Of a stretch of DNA of 64,000 bases, positions 50,901-64,000 are shown piece after piece. The notes under the pieces are model-generated. The model was not told the DNA's origin. It saw only the letters and a program-made list of their open reading frames with translations, and searched no databases. The stretch is from NCBI GenBank assembly GCA_023055505.1, contig JALIRH010000004.1:32741502-32805501 (forward strand), in the 5' to 3' direction. A program made the translations under genes and the position numbers. Position 1 is the stretch's first letter. The number at the start of each line of letters is the position of its first letter. This DNA is from Callipepla californica brunnescens. Taxonomy: Eukaryota; Chordata; Aves; Galliformes; Odontophoridae.

Positions 50901-53900
50901 TCATATCAGCAGCGGATACAATGGCCCCATAGTGCACCTCCATTTGACTGCCAGTTGCTCTGCATTAACAGAGCTTGCATACTGGAGGAACGAGAGCCAA
51001 ACCTGTCACAGTTCCTAGGATTTTTTTTGTTTAGGAATTTTATGCAATACAGGAAGCCATGGTTTCACAAGTCCTTGCCATAAACAGTGCCTTTGGTGAT
51101 CATTTTGGTCTTTTATGACCCAATCAAATCCTGGTCAGTTAGCTTATAAATAATTTCAAGTCTGTATTTAAATGTTTTGCTGAATCTGAGCCAAAATAAG
51201 CCTGTCTTGGGAGATAAAGGAGTTTCCTGAAATTATGCATTCCAAAATTTTGTGCATACCATATAAAATCAAAAATAAATTATATTTTATAATAGCTTCG
51301 TTAATATTCTACATTAATTCCTCCCTCATCCTACTGAAATTCATTTGAGATGTGTAAAACATGCTTTTATTACTGGCTTTTTGTTTGGCTATGATTTTAG
51401 CTCTTGTATTTTTTTGCCACATGGTTTTCAATTCTACGCATTAGAGGTGACCAGCTAAGATAAAGGAGGACCTCCCCTGAAAGTCTCCCTTGATCAGCAT
51501 GAAGCCTCGAGCATAGACCAGGGGAGAAAAAGAAACGCCACCTACTCCATCTCAGCCAAGATCACATCCTACAACCTTAGAACGTGCTCTTCCTTTTGCT
51601 CAGTTCACACAAATTGCTGTATCTGACTATGAAATTAATGAATTTGAGTAACTGTGTGATGAATACGCCTCAGTTTGTCTCTCAAGCAAACACACACAGA
51701 GTTGCACACATGCAGTAATACATTCCCATCACTTGTAATTATGTCTGTATCACCTTGAAAAAGGAAGTAGAAATGCACACCTCACAGAGACTACTTTAAC
51801 TTAGAAATTGTTGATCTCTCCTTCCAGTGCCAGTGACCACACTGGGAAAAACATATCCTACTTAAATCTTTACTAGGTCTGTCAGAGTGTATTTTAACTA
51901 GTCCATGTGGCGTGGGCTACATTCACTAATGAAACCTGAGGACCATTTGAAGAGTCAGGCTGTGCCCATCCTCCCTGAGCACATACTGACTGAGCAGGGG
52001 AGAAGAGCAGACCAAGAGCTTGCCAATAACATAAATCCTGCAGCATATATTCTACTTTGACTCCTGGGTCTCAGAGAGCCTGTGACTCTATGAGCGGGGC
52101 TTTGGAGAGACACTGTCTGGCAGCCTCTGCTTTGCAACTTTGTCCACGGACAAGTGGTTTCGGCTGCTGCTGCTGCTATTGTCTTGGAATGTCATCTAAC
52201 TTTGAAGAACTAATTTGGACACTATGAGATGGGAGCACGATGGTTCTCAGTGACCAGGAGAGTCTCGGACTGCCAGCTTCTCCTTTACGCTAGATAAAGT
52301 GGGACTATTTTGTCTAGAACTGTGATTGTTGTAATTTTGCCACTCATCATCTATGCTTACTCCTACAGCAGAGACTGTGAAATAGAGATCCTCCTCAACA
52401 AATGTAGGCAGAGGGAGGGAGATAAGCATTCATCGGGAGGATTGCTTTATGTTCTGCAAAGGGAGGATGGACTACCCCTTCTATTCCTACCTTAAGACCT
52501 GTTTAGTTTGCCCTTTTAGTGAAGTCTAGGCACAAATCAAGACCGTGTTCTGCATAGACAGCTGAGGAATGGGGACCCTGATGTGAAACAGGTGCATGGT
52601 ACAGATACACAACAAGCAGAGCGGGGCAGCTCTGGTTTAGCGCAGGTCAGGTAAACCACGCTATTATTTGAATCACACTAATTGTATGGAAAGATCTCAG
52701 TTTAAGCCCAGTACTCCTCAAAAATATTGAGAGATGTCCAAATTTGCCTTTTCAGACCACTATCACATTAATTGGCAGATCAACAATTTCAGATCAAAGT
52801 AGTCTAGAGATAATACAACCAGAAAATCAAGTATCATAATCCTAATATTTGTGGGAATGTCAGCTAATTACATACAGTTAGAACTTCTGTTCTAAGACAG
52901 AACAAAACAAGTTAGTTCTTCTGGTAACAAATCAGAATATTTTAAAATCCCACCTAATATGGGTAATAATACTGTGCACTGCAACAGTGATTCCAATTAG
53001 CTATTTACAGAAAAAAGGGCTGAGAATATATCTATTTTTAAAACTCAGATAATAAAACGTCCTCAAATACACTGATAATAAATCATTTCAAGCACTGCAC
53101 AAATACTATTAAATGACAGAAGACAGAAACTGATGGAAATGGCAAGATAAAATTGCTCAATTTTATATTTGGCCTATGTGGTTTTGCTTCCAGCCAACAA
53201 CCCAAATAAGCAAATTGTTTTGTTATGGCAGTATACCTCATACCAAAGGCTTCAGAACTCTCACAGTTTTTACTAACTAAAAATGCTGAATGGAGAAGAT
53301 CAATTTAATTTTTTTTGCATGTTTTGAATCTCCCTAACAAAATCTATGATATTGAATCCAACAGCCCTTTTCAACAACGAGGCTGTTTTGTTTGTTTATT
53401 GATTTCCCTAACTGTTGGCAGGTAAACAAATCTGACTTGTTTTGGTGTTGTTTCTAATCAGCTGCACCTTCTGAGTCCCATGTACCTACATGTTCTCCCC
53501 ATTCTATGGTTTCAGATCCTGCTGGCAAAGTTTTACATTCCTCAAGACCTAGTACAGGAAAGTTAAATAGCTCTGTCCGTTAGAATGCCTTGCTTTAGGT
53601 ACTCCTGGCTGCCAAACTTTAGTCATCTGAATCGAAATTTTCTATGCTGCCGGCCCGAGGCTGATACTTGGTACAGTGTCAGCATAAACACCTCTGTCTT
53701 TTCCGATGATTAACTTACAGAAAACTATACTATCCTTACGTTTATTTTCAGAAGGCTCAGTACCTAACGCTTCAGAACCACAGCAGACAGAATGCCAGGG
53801 CAGCCCTGGCCGCAGAGAAAAGCTTGGTGTTTTTTCATTGCATACATAATTCATGGCGGTAAGGAGGAAAACAACCTGAAATTACAAAGTCTACAATGGC

Positions 53901-56775
53901 TAGCTTGTACACTTCAATCATATAGGAGGCTAGTAGGTAAATCTGTTTATTATTTTACCCATATTGGGCACATCCTACTACAGGCAGAGCTGAACTGACA
54001 GGGAATTTCTTTCTATAAATACTGAAGAAGGTAGATTTCAGTGAGTAAGAGCAAAAGATCTTTAGTCATTCCTGCATGTACAGTACCAGGACAAGGCTTC
54101 CCGAGCCCCCTCATTCCTCTGCTGTCAGCATACAGCCGTGAAATCCCTTCACAAAACGTTTGTCTCACTTTGCCTTCAGAGGCTGGTTCACGTAAAGGAT
54201 AGCAGCCTGTTGTTAAGGTCTCTTAGCTCAAACAGTACAGGTCTGTACAAGCATATCAAAGTTCCAGCTCTACTAATGATCCACGTGAGAGTTAATGTGG
54301 TTCCACATGATGGAATTACACAGAAATTTACACATAAAGAGATTATGTTAAAAGAACACTACGGTTGCAAAGTCAAACATTCCAAAATTTAAAATACCAA
54401 CATTTATATTGTCCTGAAACCTGAATTCATTCTTTTCTTGTACATTCTTTTCTTGCAGCACACAATGATAAGCAAGATGGTTTAAACTGTGGGTGTGAAC
54501 AGATCCCAGGAAATCAGTTGCATTACCCTGTGCTTAGCAGAGAGCTTGTGCTTGTTGTGCTGAAGAAGACCCTACAGACTAAAATGAGGACAATGACAAT
54601 AAGGTTTTATTAATTACATTTTTCCTGCCATTCATGTACCGTGTAAATATGTGGAAAAATAAGCCTAGTTTCAAGTTTCAAATCTTCTCATCACCAAAGG
54701 TGCTTCATGGTGGGAGAGTACAGGTCTCTTTCTTATCTGTGTCTATCTCAAAGAGATAGAAAACAAGCTTATGAGTCTAGGTGTGGTTCACCCCATCAAA
54801 GTTAGTAATGAGTTATACGTAATTACTGCATTATGTAAATAATCAACTCCCTCCACAGCCAGAACGACTGTGAAATAAACTATAAATTTGCAATGGAACA
54901 GAATGCAGATTCTGGGTTATAAATAAGAGCAACTTAATCCCAGGAAATCCCAGCTCCAACGTGTAGCAACCTGGGCCTCATTTCAGCCATTCTTGGTGTC
55001 AGATCTCCTTGATGGAATCATAGTTTTCAATTACAGCAGTGTCTATGATTTCACATAAATCCATATGCAAATAATTAAATTGATAATATTTGATTGTATA
55101 CGACTAACGAATAGGAAAACCCAGCACCTCCGGAACTTTGGCAATTTTCTGTTAGAGACATTACCATTGATCCTTAATTGGTCATTTGAAATTGTACTCC
55201 ATCATTTCTTCAATGTTCTTTTCATCTAACTCTATGGAAAGGAACTAGCGGCTCACTGAATATCCCAGTTAATTTTCCAAAATAAAAGCCCTGGGTTCTG
55301 CTTCTGATAAAATGAGCAATCTTTGCAATAAACCACAGGCAGCTGATAAAAAATGTAGGTGCTGTAACAGCTCACTTCAGCTGCCTGACCCCACAGAATA
55401 TTGGCACCTTTGCTTTCTATGCCATGTCAGAAGAAAATGAGATACTCCAATCACACAACTGAAGCGGATGAGTGGTGAGCTGTGCAAAGACACACAAAGG
55501 GAGAGAAATATGAAATACTGTCGAACCCACGAATCCCATCTTCATGGTGAGAACTGCTGAGTACCAGGCTGGCAAATCGTGCCCCTTCTTGTCTGCTGTT
55601 CTTCCGGAACCATAAATCTTGTGCTCCTTTCAGCAAAGAGGCACAGAGCCAACAGGAAGAAAAACGCTGCCCCTACCTCAACCAGTTTGCTAACTGTTAG
55701 GACAGCCTCCTAGGGAGGAAGAAGATGGCTTAGTGAACCTCCTCGATGAAACTAAACCCATACTCTCATTTTAAGAAAAAAGTAGTTATGCTTCCATATG
55801 CTTTTTTTGTGTCCTCGAACTACTCTAGCGTAACAATCCACTGCTAAGCAGTTGCTACATTCCTACACAGAAGTGGCTGTATTTAGCTGTTTACCCATGA
55901 ATGAGCAGTCACTTGGGATATATATAACTGGAAAAAGGGAGAGGATCTGATTATCTATGTAATATTTGTCAGTCCTTCAGGATGAACAACAGAGAAAGAT
56001 AGTATTTTTTTCTCATAGTTTTATACCTTACTAAAACAAAACAGATAAATCATAATACCATACATTTCAGTGTCTTCCTTGTCCTTTCCCCTGAAAGCAA
56101 GTGCACACATTTACAATGGGCATAGCTTCACAGTCTTGATAGGGAGCCATCTGCCCAAGCAAATAGCAAGAAAATTAGTAGCAGAATGGATCCTTACTTG
56201 ATGCTGTGATGCTTTTCATGTTAAAGTCATAAGTTCGTCCTTAAAAGAGTCCAGAAATAATAAATTCAACAGGTAATTAGTATTTGAAGCTTGGCTTCTT
56301 TCCTTCTTATAATCTTTTAGAGATATTTGCTTTTAAATTTACTGATAGAACGACTGGCTGCTAATACAGACACCAATACATTATGTTTGCTAATGCTTCC
56401 AGATACTAAATACCAAACATTTTTTTAAATTTGAGAAGTCTGTAAAACATTTTTTTTAATGCCACTCTCTTCAGTCTCCCCTGCACGCTCTCTTCCCCGA
56501 GCCGTAATAATCAGAGTGGATTGAGAGCTGTCGCATAGAGACAGTCTCCCTCAGTACCTGCTCTGCATACTAATGAAGTATTTCCAGTCTGCAGGCTGGG
56601 ACATGGATTCAGTCTTTCAAGTCAGCCCAGAGCTGAAAATGAAAAGCTATAAACCTCACTCAGCAGAATGCAAAACATAAGGTTGCTGGGATATTGTATT
56701 GTGCAAGTTACATTCATGAATACAGTGAAAAGGACTAATAGAATTTGCTGTGATAGGAAATGCAACACATCAGGG
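47960..56775. other. gene-free AT-rich stretch
   Basis: No exon, RNA gene or clear transposon recognised. A 20-bp tandem duplication (48,759-48,778 and 48,779-48,798, 18 of 20 identical) and an exact octamer at 55,065-55,072 are the only structures I can name. CpG is sparse and the reading frames are short. Confidence 0.55.
48759..48798 (+). repeat. 20-bp tandem duplication
   Basis: Two adjacent 20-nt units beginning CCTACAGAAAACAG differ at 2 positions. A small, probably replication-slippage, duplication. Confidence 0.8.
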
Positions 56776-56779
56776 GGAT

Positions 56780-57005
56780 TTCACAGAGTACGGGTCTGAA
56801 TTCCAGACACTTATTTGCTTTCATGTCATCTGCAAAATTTGTCACTTGATTGTTCGCCTATTTTTTTTAGATAACTGCTCAATATATTACACTCAATAGT
56901 AGATGATAGTACTGGACCTTGTGGCACCCCACAATTAACCTTTTGTCATGTGGAAAATCTGACAGCTCTGCCTTTTAATCAATGTCTAATTCATGTGAGT
57001 ATTAC
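56780..57005 (-). mobile_element. ancient LINE reverse-transcriptase remnant
   Basis: Read on the minus strand, this piece matches the RT palm of CR1-like LINEs. A VPQG motif (about 56,926-56,937) is preceded by an LKGR-type segment, and FADD appears downstream near 56,829-56,840 in a shifted frame. Three in-frame TGA codons stand where CR1-type proteins usually have Trp, and a frameshift separates VPQG from FADD. The fragment is clearly older and more decayed than the two plus-strand CR1 copies and may belong to a CR1/L3-like branch. The ends are approximate. Confidence 0.7.
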
Positions 57006-60000
57006 CACATAACTGTGACTTTGGCAAATTTAATAGCTTTTTCTGAAGCTTTGCCTGTGAGATTGATGATTTAGTGAAGATGCATCTCCTTTTCCCTATA
57101 GTACTCCACAATACTTTGAGAAAAAGAGGGCTGATGGGAAGACCGACAGTGTAAGGCAACTTGGTGTATCCTGAGAGATTTCTGTACAAAGAAGCTCAGA
57201 CACAGCTGCTGAAAGACAAGGATGGAGGTTCAGATGAGCACAGTAAGAATGCAGCCATGCAGAGGTAAGGCACTACCCCCAAATTTTGTTATCTACAAGC
57301 GAGTTTGTTTCACTCTTTATAACCTCAGAAAGTGGTGACAGGTCTTGGTTGTTTGGTCTTGAAGAATAAGCTCAGTCTGCTCTGTTTTGCAAGCAGAAGA
57401 TGACCTTTTTTTTTTCTTTTCTTTTGGCAAGGAATGTGAAAGCTCTGTTAATGGGAATATTTACCTCAGATTCAGAAGAAGTACATTACTTTTGTTGGCA
57501 AACCAGAGCTAGGGTAGAACCCTCCTCCTATCTCTGCTGGAAAAGGTGCTGTGTGTCTCACAGCTCCTAGGAGCTCTTCTTAGGGTGAATCTGGCAAGCG
57601 GACTGCTTTGGAACCATGGATCCCTCTGGATAAGCTTATTCTGATGATGCTTGATTCCTAATGGACAGAATTGGATGTACCACAGATTCTCTTCTTTAAA
57701 GTTAAAACTCCTCGTGAGAATGAGCACATTTCACTTTGAAACTGATGTGGTAAAGAAGCTCTGACTGGTGGACAAAAGAGCATTATAGCATGGCTGCCAG
57801 AACAGAGAACCGGTAAAAGTAAATGGGAGACTATAGTGTACTGACTGCAAAATGTTCTCTGTGTTTGCATTCGCCTCCAAAGAAACACTTAAGGATTGCT
57901 CTGTTGTTTGGATTGGAGACTCCTCACCAATCACGATTTCTGGAGCAGGCTAAGAGGGTACCTCTGCCAAAGTATATTTGGTTGACATTTGATCAAGTCT
58001 TTCATTTGATGATGGAAAATGCACCCAGTCCAAGCTCCAGGTGCATATTTTATACTTTAAAGATCATATCAAAACTCTTTTATATAAAATTAACAAAATA
58101 ATATAACCCAGGTATTCTGTCATGGATGTAACGTGGTCTTCTGCCTACATTAAATCCTAGAAAGTGTTCCAAGACTAGATCCCATCTGAGACACCAGGTG
58201 GTCTCTATCATGGAAAGAATCTGAAACTGTGCAAAAGAAAGTCCTATTTTGACAGAGATTCTTAGAGTAGTGAATTTCTCAGAAGGTGTGGACTACTGTG
58301 CTGTAAAAATGGTCTCTAATGGGAATGTTCTCTAGATAACTGAGGCACCTGCAGACATGAACAGCAAAGAAAAGATACAACCATTGCCAGGCATTTAATG
58401 ATAGCCTAAGGACTCCTGAAAATCTGAAGGATAACTACTTGAAAGGCAATGGTCACAGCCGACCAAGAACATGATGTACTTTCTTGTCTTACTGAGATCT
58501 AGATGGAAATAATCCAAAGGGCTAGAGACCTAAATCCATCCCAAATGTTGAAAAGATTGATTACTGTCTCCAAGCAAAGCATGTAGAATTTCCTTTTCCT
58601 GAGGTACTTTGCCCAAATAGCCAAGACCAAAAACCACAAAGTAGTGTGAGTGCCTGTGTGAAATTGAACCTCTTCCTCCTGATACTATCTTCTATAATTT
58701 ACACTTTCCCATGGCCATGTAAATATCCTTCAACAGTTTTTTCATGAGCAAGATACCTGGAACAGAAGGGAACACAACTTAGAGATTTTGGTTATGTTTC
58801 TAGTAAAAATCACCACTCTTTTTGACCCAGTGATCCAAAGAAAAGGCAAGATAAAGAATTATCATAAGTAGAGAAAGAAAAGCATCTCCACTTTGGCTTT
58901 AGATCTCTCAGCCATATTCATGACTGATATTGGTTTTAATTTTGTATTTCAGGTGCAATTTTGACTTCTTTTTGAAGAAACTATTGAAGCCATAATGGCT
59001 TGATAATTTGGATTTATTTTTGAAGGACAAAGACATGTTTTCTGCATTCTTCTTTGATGAAGACTGTCAGATTTTTCTGATCACTGTTAAGTAGCCAATT
59101 CTTAAAAAAAGGATTACTACTGGTGTCACTAACAGCACTGCAAAGAGTTCTTGCAAGAACAGAGTTTTATTCCAGCCCTGGAAACTGCCTGTGAACTCTG
59201 TGGCTTTCAGCTCTTCCAAAACCTTGTCTGCCTTGAGCAGATGAGACCTCAGTGAGTCCGGTTTCTCAGATGACCAGAAAAGGAATTCCAGTCTCTCTAT
59301 TTGAGTTCCTATACTAGCCCAGCCTCTGAGATATGAGTCAATAATTTCTCCTCAGGGAAACCATCATGCCTAAAGATTGTCCGCAGAACAAAATATCAAA
59401 GGAATCTTGAGGAAATGTTTGGATACCTCCTTAGCCTTCCTTGAACAATTCCAGATACTTCTGAACCCAAAAGCCAGCCATGAACAACACAGCATCTGTG
59501 TCTGGCCATAACTGCTCAATAATTGGCAGCCACAAGTATTGAGAGAGCCAAAGAATAAACCTTTCCTCCAAACATGTTCAATTGTTTGGACATTGTCTCT
59601 AGGGGCCGATGACACTTCTCTCAGTTTTAGACTTGTAGTCTTGCAGCCAAAACCACAGCAAGTCAGGGTAGGATGTAGGAAATAAATCAGATGCCACCCT
59701 TTTCTGGAAATTATTTTTCTGCAGCTTTTTGGCAACATTCTTAGGTTTGTAGACCGGAAGACTGTCCGACCGAACAACTCAAGAAACAGAGAAAGGAACA
59801 AGTTTCATCATAAGAGCTGCTATGCCTTCTTGCCCTTCTTCTCCCACCCAGTTTAACATCTATTGTCTCTCCTTTAGACTTATTTTGTTGTCCCTGAAAA
59901 GCCTACACAAGTGGTTGAGTGAGGACACGGCACTGTGTGGTATCTGTTCGACCACATTTAGTTGAATCTTTAACATCCGGAACATAAACTTAAGAGTCCT

Positions 60001-63000
60001 ACTATTTTCTTCCCCAAAGTAGTGGTGCTCCTAGCTTTCCAACACATTATTTTCTGGGCTTCTCTATCTTTCTTCTGTTTGTTTGGTGTCTTTTGGTTCG
60101 ATGCAGGCAGCCACGATGATCCCCAGATTGCACAACACTCTGTGGGCTAGTGACCAGAAAAGTGGCACTTTAAATGAAGCAAAACTAGGAGAAGTCTTTT
60201 TTTGTCTAATAAGAATGCTAGATCTGACACTCGAGAACAATTAATCATGTGCTGTTACACTCATGAAAGTTACACTCATCCTGTACGCTATTTTTTCTTT
60301 TCTGTATGTCTTCCTTTTTTTCACTTCCAAGGGCTGCTCCAAAACTAATGCATTCTGCTTTATTATATTGGCTTACAACAGAGAGGTTGAATCTTCCCAC
60401 CAGCACTGTTACATGTTGTTGTTGTGTGACATATGGCAGCTGAGGGGTAGTCTGACAAAAATAATCTCTTTAAAATACATTTCATATGCTACCTTTAAAT
60501 TTTTATTTCAAAATAGCTTACATTTCAGGAATTTCTTTCCCCCATAAGAGAGGAAGAGGTTGGTTCTAAATGCTGATTTCTAGTGTAGCTTTTAAAAACT
60601 GAAGCCCTAATAAACTCAGTGCTCCCACTGGCTGAAGTTTGTAAATTCAGAATTCTTCCCGGCATTGTTTGTAGACAGGTACTACATCTGTGCAAGTATT
60701 TTAAACATCACAGTAACTTCTTCCAGATTTTTAAAAGTAGTCTGAGTATTTCATTAGCACCTCAGCTCCTTCAAGAGTTCTGTAAAAGCGTAAAAATGGA
60801 GAGGATATGTATTTTTTTTCCTTTAGAATTCCTCATCTTAAATTGTTTCCTATACCTTACTAGCTGCATTTGGGCAGTATTTTCCTTTTCTGGAGGTTAA
60901 AACACTAATTTGTCTTAAATTAATATGTGTACTACTGAATGCACTCCTTTATTATTTGTCTGGTTCACGGTTTTATTATTACAGTCCCTTTCCAAGTAGG
61001 GACCGCTTTTATACTTTACCTCATATTTAACAGCAAAAAAGTATAAATACCTGTCATAATAATTTAACAACAACAGAAGATGATAAATATTAATGTTGCA
61101 GCACAATGTGTCTTAGAAATGGCTCTCTGTGAGACAGCGTGATGATGATTAGAAATTTCAACTGCCCCATAATTTAAATGCATCTAAACTCTCAAACGCA
61201 CAAAAGAACACAGCAGTACTATAGAATAGGTCAGAAAGTGATGAAGGATATCCAACCTAGTTCAAACTTCAGAGAGAATACAGTCAGCCGGCTGGAAACT
61301 AATTACAAAGCTATAGTTAGCACCTCACTTCTTAGGAAAGATGATATGGACTTGAATAAAATCAAACAGCAAAGAACTCGGGTTTATACTTCATCAATAA
61401 AGCAGTGTTCTGAATCACAGTTCTAGCATCAGGATCACACATCAGTTCAATCCTGATCTAAGAAGGACAGTGCAAGCAACAGGGTCCAGAAGAACATTCA
61501 GCCTTTCCTACTTTCAGAAGCTCCTCCCTACCACCTCTCAACAATACAAAGGTATTTCATGACTCAAAACCTAGGGTTTTACAGAAAGATATCAAGGAAC
61601 TCTGTAACGCTTTGAGCTCCCATTATGTCAGGGGATTTGTTAGGTGATACGAACTTAATCCTAAAATAGACTACTCTACAAAGTACAGGGAAAGGCATCC
61701 TTACTTACCCCCATCCTCCTCAAAAGATAACCCTTGAAGATTTGACCAGTAAAAATGTTTTCCTTCTGACCTGAAACCGGGGTAATAAACCTGAAATCCC
61801 AACAGTGCTGTAGCCAATCTGATCAGAGGAAGATGGCAGAGTGAAAAACATCACCAAAGCGAAACTATGCTGTCAAAAAGGAGAGAACAAGTAAAATCTT
61901 TTCCTCTTCCCATCTTTCCAATTAATGGCAACTTCGAAGGATGTGATCCATTAAGTGAATGATGAAGTTAAATGCAACAATTACTGCTCAAAGCTCACGA
62001 CCCAGTAAAGGGTGAAGAACCTAATCTGAGCCAGGATGGGCTGGCCCGTCTTCTCTCTTTGTACTTATCAGCTACAGAATCCCTTGCATGCCATGCCAAA
62101 ACACGTCCTTGAAAGATGTGTTCTTTCAGAGGCATACCTAGTACCAACAGGACAGAAACCAAGACAGTGCATTATACAGTCTTTCCCTATAGATGTGTCA
62201 TAATATCTTGTTACCAACTTTTCTGGCTTCAGGCTTTCCGCTTTCTAGTATTACAGCAAACAAAACACATGGCACTTGCTGATGCAGTGACACACGCAGA
62301 GCAAATCTCCCTTTAGTACTCTTCTAAGAATGACGGCATGCCACATGCCAAAAACCTCACTCACAGCCCTTACTTTCCAGCTTCACAATTAGCCTTAGCC
62401 TGCCATCAGCATATCAAGCTTCACCCTGTAAGTCATTCAGATTCCTTGCACCCGTTGCTGTTGAGAAGACAACCCTAGAAGTTTTTTTTTTTTTAATGGT
62501 TAGAGAATTTACCTTTCTGTCTAAATATTTTGATTAATTCATACCCATTTGACCTCCTTTTAACTTTAATTGTTTTTCTCTCTCCTTGCAATTTATGCCC
62601 AAGTGTATTTCTAGAAAGTAATCATATCCTCCCTGAATCTTCATCTTGGTTAGCCAAAAGAATTCACATTCTTTTAATCCCCATTTCAAATCTTTTTCTT
62701 ACCAATCCTTTAATGATTTTTCAAGACATCTTCTGCACTTGTTCAAGTTTAAATACATATTTTTTCCTGTATAGGTGGTCAGACTGATATCAGTAAGCCA
62801 AATGAGATCTTAGAAGTGTTCTGTCCTAATAATATCAACATTTTCCAATAAATATAGAAATGTGTTTTTGAATACAAGATGGTTTTCTTCATAGCAGAGA
62901 AATGCTACTAGTGAATGTAGCTTAATACTAATAGAAATGCTACACAGATGCAGACCAAAGATTATTTTTTCAGTAATATCATAAACTCCCTACACATTTA

Positions 63001-63025
63001 CAACCACTCTTTCAAAACACCCTAT
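57006..63025. other. gene-free AT-rich stretch
   Basis: No identifiable gene. On the minus strand about 57,500-59,900 shows several protein-like but broken frames, the longest 143 codons at 59,370-59,801 without an ATG start. I cannot match them to any family; a very old retroelement or pseudogene is possible. The rest, 60-63 kb, is AT-rich with nothing nameable. Confidence 0.5.
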
Positions 63026-63029
63026 TGTG

Positions 63030-64000
63030 TTCAGTGAACACATTGTGCTTCCTCATGGGTCGTTGCTGGGTTTGGCCCTGTTCAACATCTTCATCAGTGA
63101 CCTTGATAATGGGATAGAGTCCACCCTCAGCAAGTTTGCTGATAACGTGAAGCTGGGAGGAATGGATGACACACCAGAAAAGTTGTGCTGCCATTCAGTG
63201 AGTCCTGGACAGGCTGGAGAGTTGGGGAGAAAGGAATCAGATGATGTTTAACAACAGGAAGTGTAGAGTCTTGCACTTGGGGAAGTAGAACCACATGCAC
63301 CGGTACAGTATGGAGGATGACCCGCTGGAGAGGAGCTCCGAGAAGAGGGACCTGGGTGTCCTGGTGGACAACAGGCTGGCCATGAGCCAGCAGTGTGCCC
63401 TGGTGGCCAAAAAGGCCAATGGCATCCTGGGGTGCATTAAAAAGAGTGTGGCCAGCAGGTCGAGGGAGGTGATCCTCCCCCTCTGCTCTGCTCTGCTGAG
63501 GCCTCACCTGGAGTATTGTGTTCAGTTCTGGGCTCCCTGGTACAAAAAGGACAGAGATCTCCTGGAAAGAGTCCAGCGGAGGGCTGATAAAGGGTGTGGA
63601 ACACCTCTCTTACAAGGAAAGGCTGAGAGACCTGGGTCTGCTCAGCCTTGAAAAAAGAAGGCTCAGAGGGGATCTGATCCATGTCTATAAATATCTAAGG
63701 AGCGGGAGGCAAAGGGATGAGGCTGGACTCTTCTCTGCAGTGTGTGGCAATAGGATGAGGGGAAATGGTCACAAACTGAGGCATAGGAATTTCTGCACAA
63801 ATGTGCATGGGAACTTCTTCACAGTGCAGTGACGGAGCACTGGCACAGGCTGCACAGAGAGGTGGTGGAGTCTCCTTCTCTGGGGATGTTCCAGACCCAC
63901 CTGGACGCCTACCTGTGCAACCTGGGCTAGGGAGCTGCTTTGGCAGGGGTTGGACTCCATGATCTCTGGAGGTCCCTTCCAACCCCTGCAGTTCTGTGAC
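63030..64000 (+). mobile_element. CR1 LINE, 5'-truncated, cut by window end (copy 2)
   Basis: A second CR1 copy in plus orientation, starting inside the RT domain. The palm C motif reads FADN (63,135-63,146) in place of FADD, so the second catalytic Asp is lost. The rest of ORF2 follows in shifted frames (63,295-63,651 and 63,518-63,832). The 3' UTR ends in the typical GGTTGGACT...CCCTTCCAACC block, and the sequence stops at GTTCTGTGA-like bases, so the true 3' end lies only a few bases beyond the window. Dead on arrival or decayed later; it has no 5' half. Confidence 0.94.

Noticed and set aside
1..64000. CRISPR arrays, operons, bacterial or phage genes
   Set aside because: No regularly spaced repeats, no dense coding, and clear vertebrate gene and LINE content.

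Overview
The window reads as bird nuclear DNA. It holds one clearly recognisable protein gene, IRF2BPL (interferon regulatory factor 2 binding protein-like), as a single uninterrupted exon on the minus strand. It also holds two degraded CR1 LINEs, the dominant avian retroposon, and a smaller, older LINE fragment. I would guess a galliform such as chicken, but the species is inference. There is no sign of bacterial, plasmid, phage or CRISPR content.

Layout: 1-13.9 kb is gene-free. 13.95-15.35 kb is a CpG-rich block without a recognisable gene; it carries two facing TATA-like boxes. 15.4-25.2 kb is gene-free and includes a dyad built from two octamer (ATGCAAAT) sites. 25.26-26.9 kb is a second gene-less CpG-rich block. 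26.9-30.2 kb is gene-free up to the IRF2BPL poly(A) site. 30.24-33.19 kb is the IRF2BPL 3' UTR and CDS. 33.2-35.35 kb is its CpG-island promoter and 5' UTR. 35.35-35.74 kb is a motif-dense promoter-proximal block. 35.75-45.8 kb is gene-free, with a large homopurine tract and a Z-DNA-type tract. 45.83-47.95 kb is CR1 copy 1 (+ strand). 47.96-63.0 kb is AT-rich and gene-free apart from a minus-strand ancient LINE remnant near 56.8-57.0 kb. From 63.03 kb to the window end is CR1 copy 2 (+ strand), cut off by the window just short of its 3' end.

Biology: IRF2BPL encodes a nuclear protein with an N-terminal IRF2BP-type zinc finger and a C-terminal RING-like finger, joined by a long disordered segment around a conserved central block. 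About 30 kb on each side shows no exon I can recognise, which fits a developmental regulator sitting in a regulatory desert. Three observations support regulatory content, all read by eye: two gene-less CpG islands, an excess of the POU octamer word (13 exact copies counted), and four RFX X-box-like sites.

I found no new multi-gene system. The most checkable unusual points are the bird protein's short Q3 in place of the long mammalian poly-Q, the gene-less CpG islands, the octamer dyad, and the stacked palindromes at the edge of the IRF2BPL CpG island.
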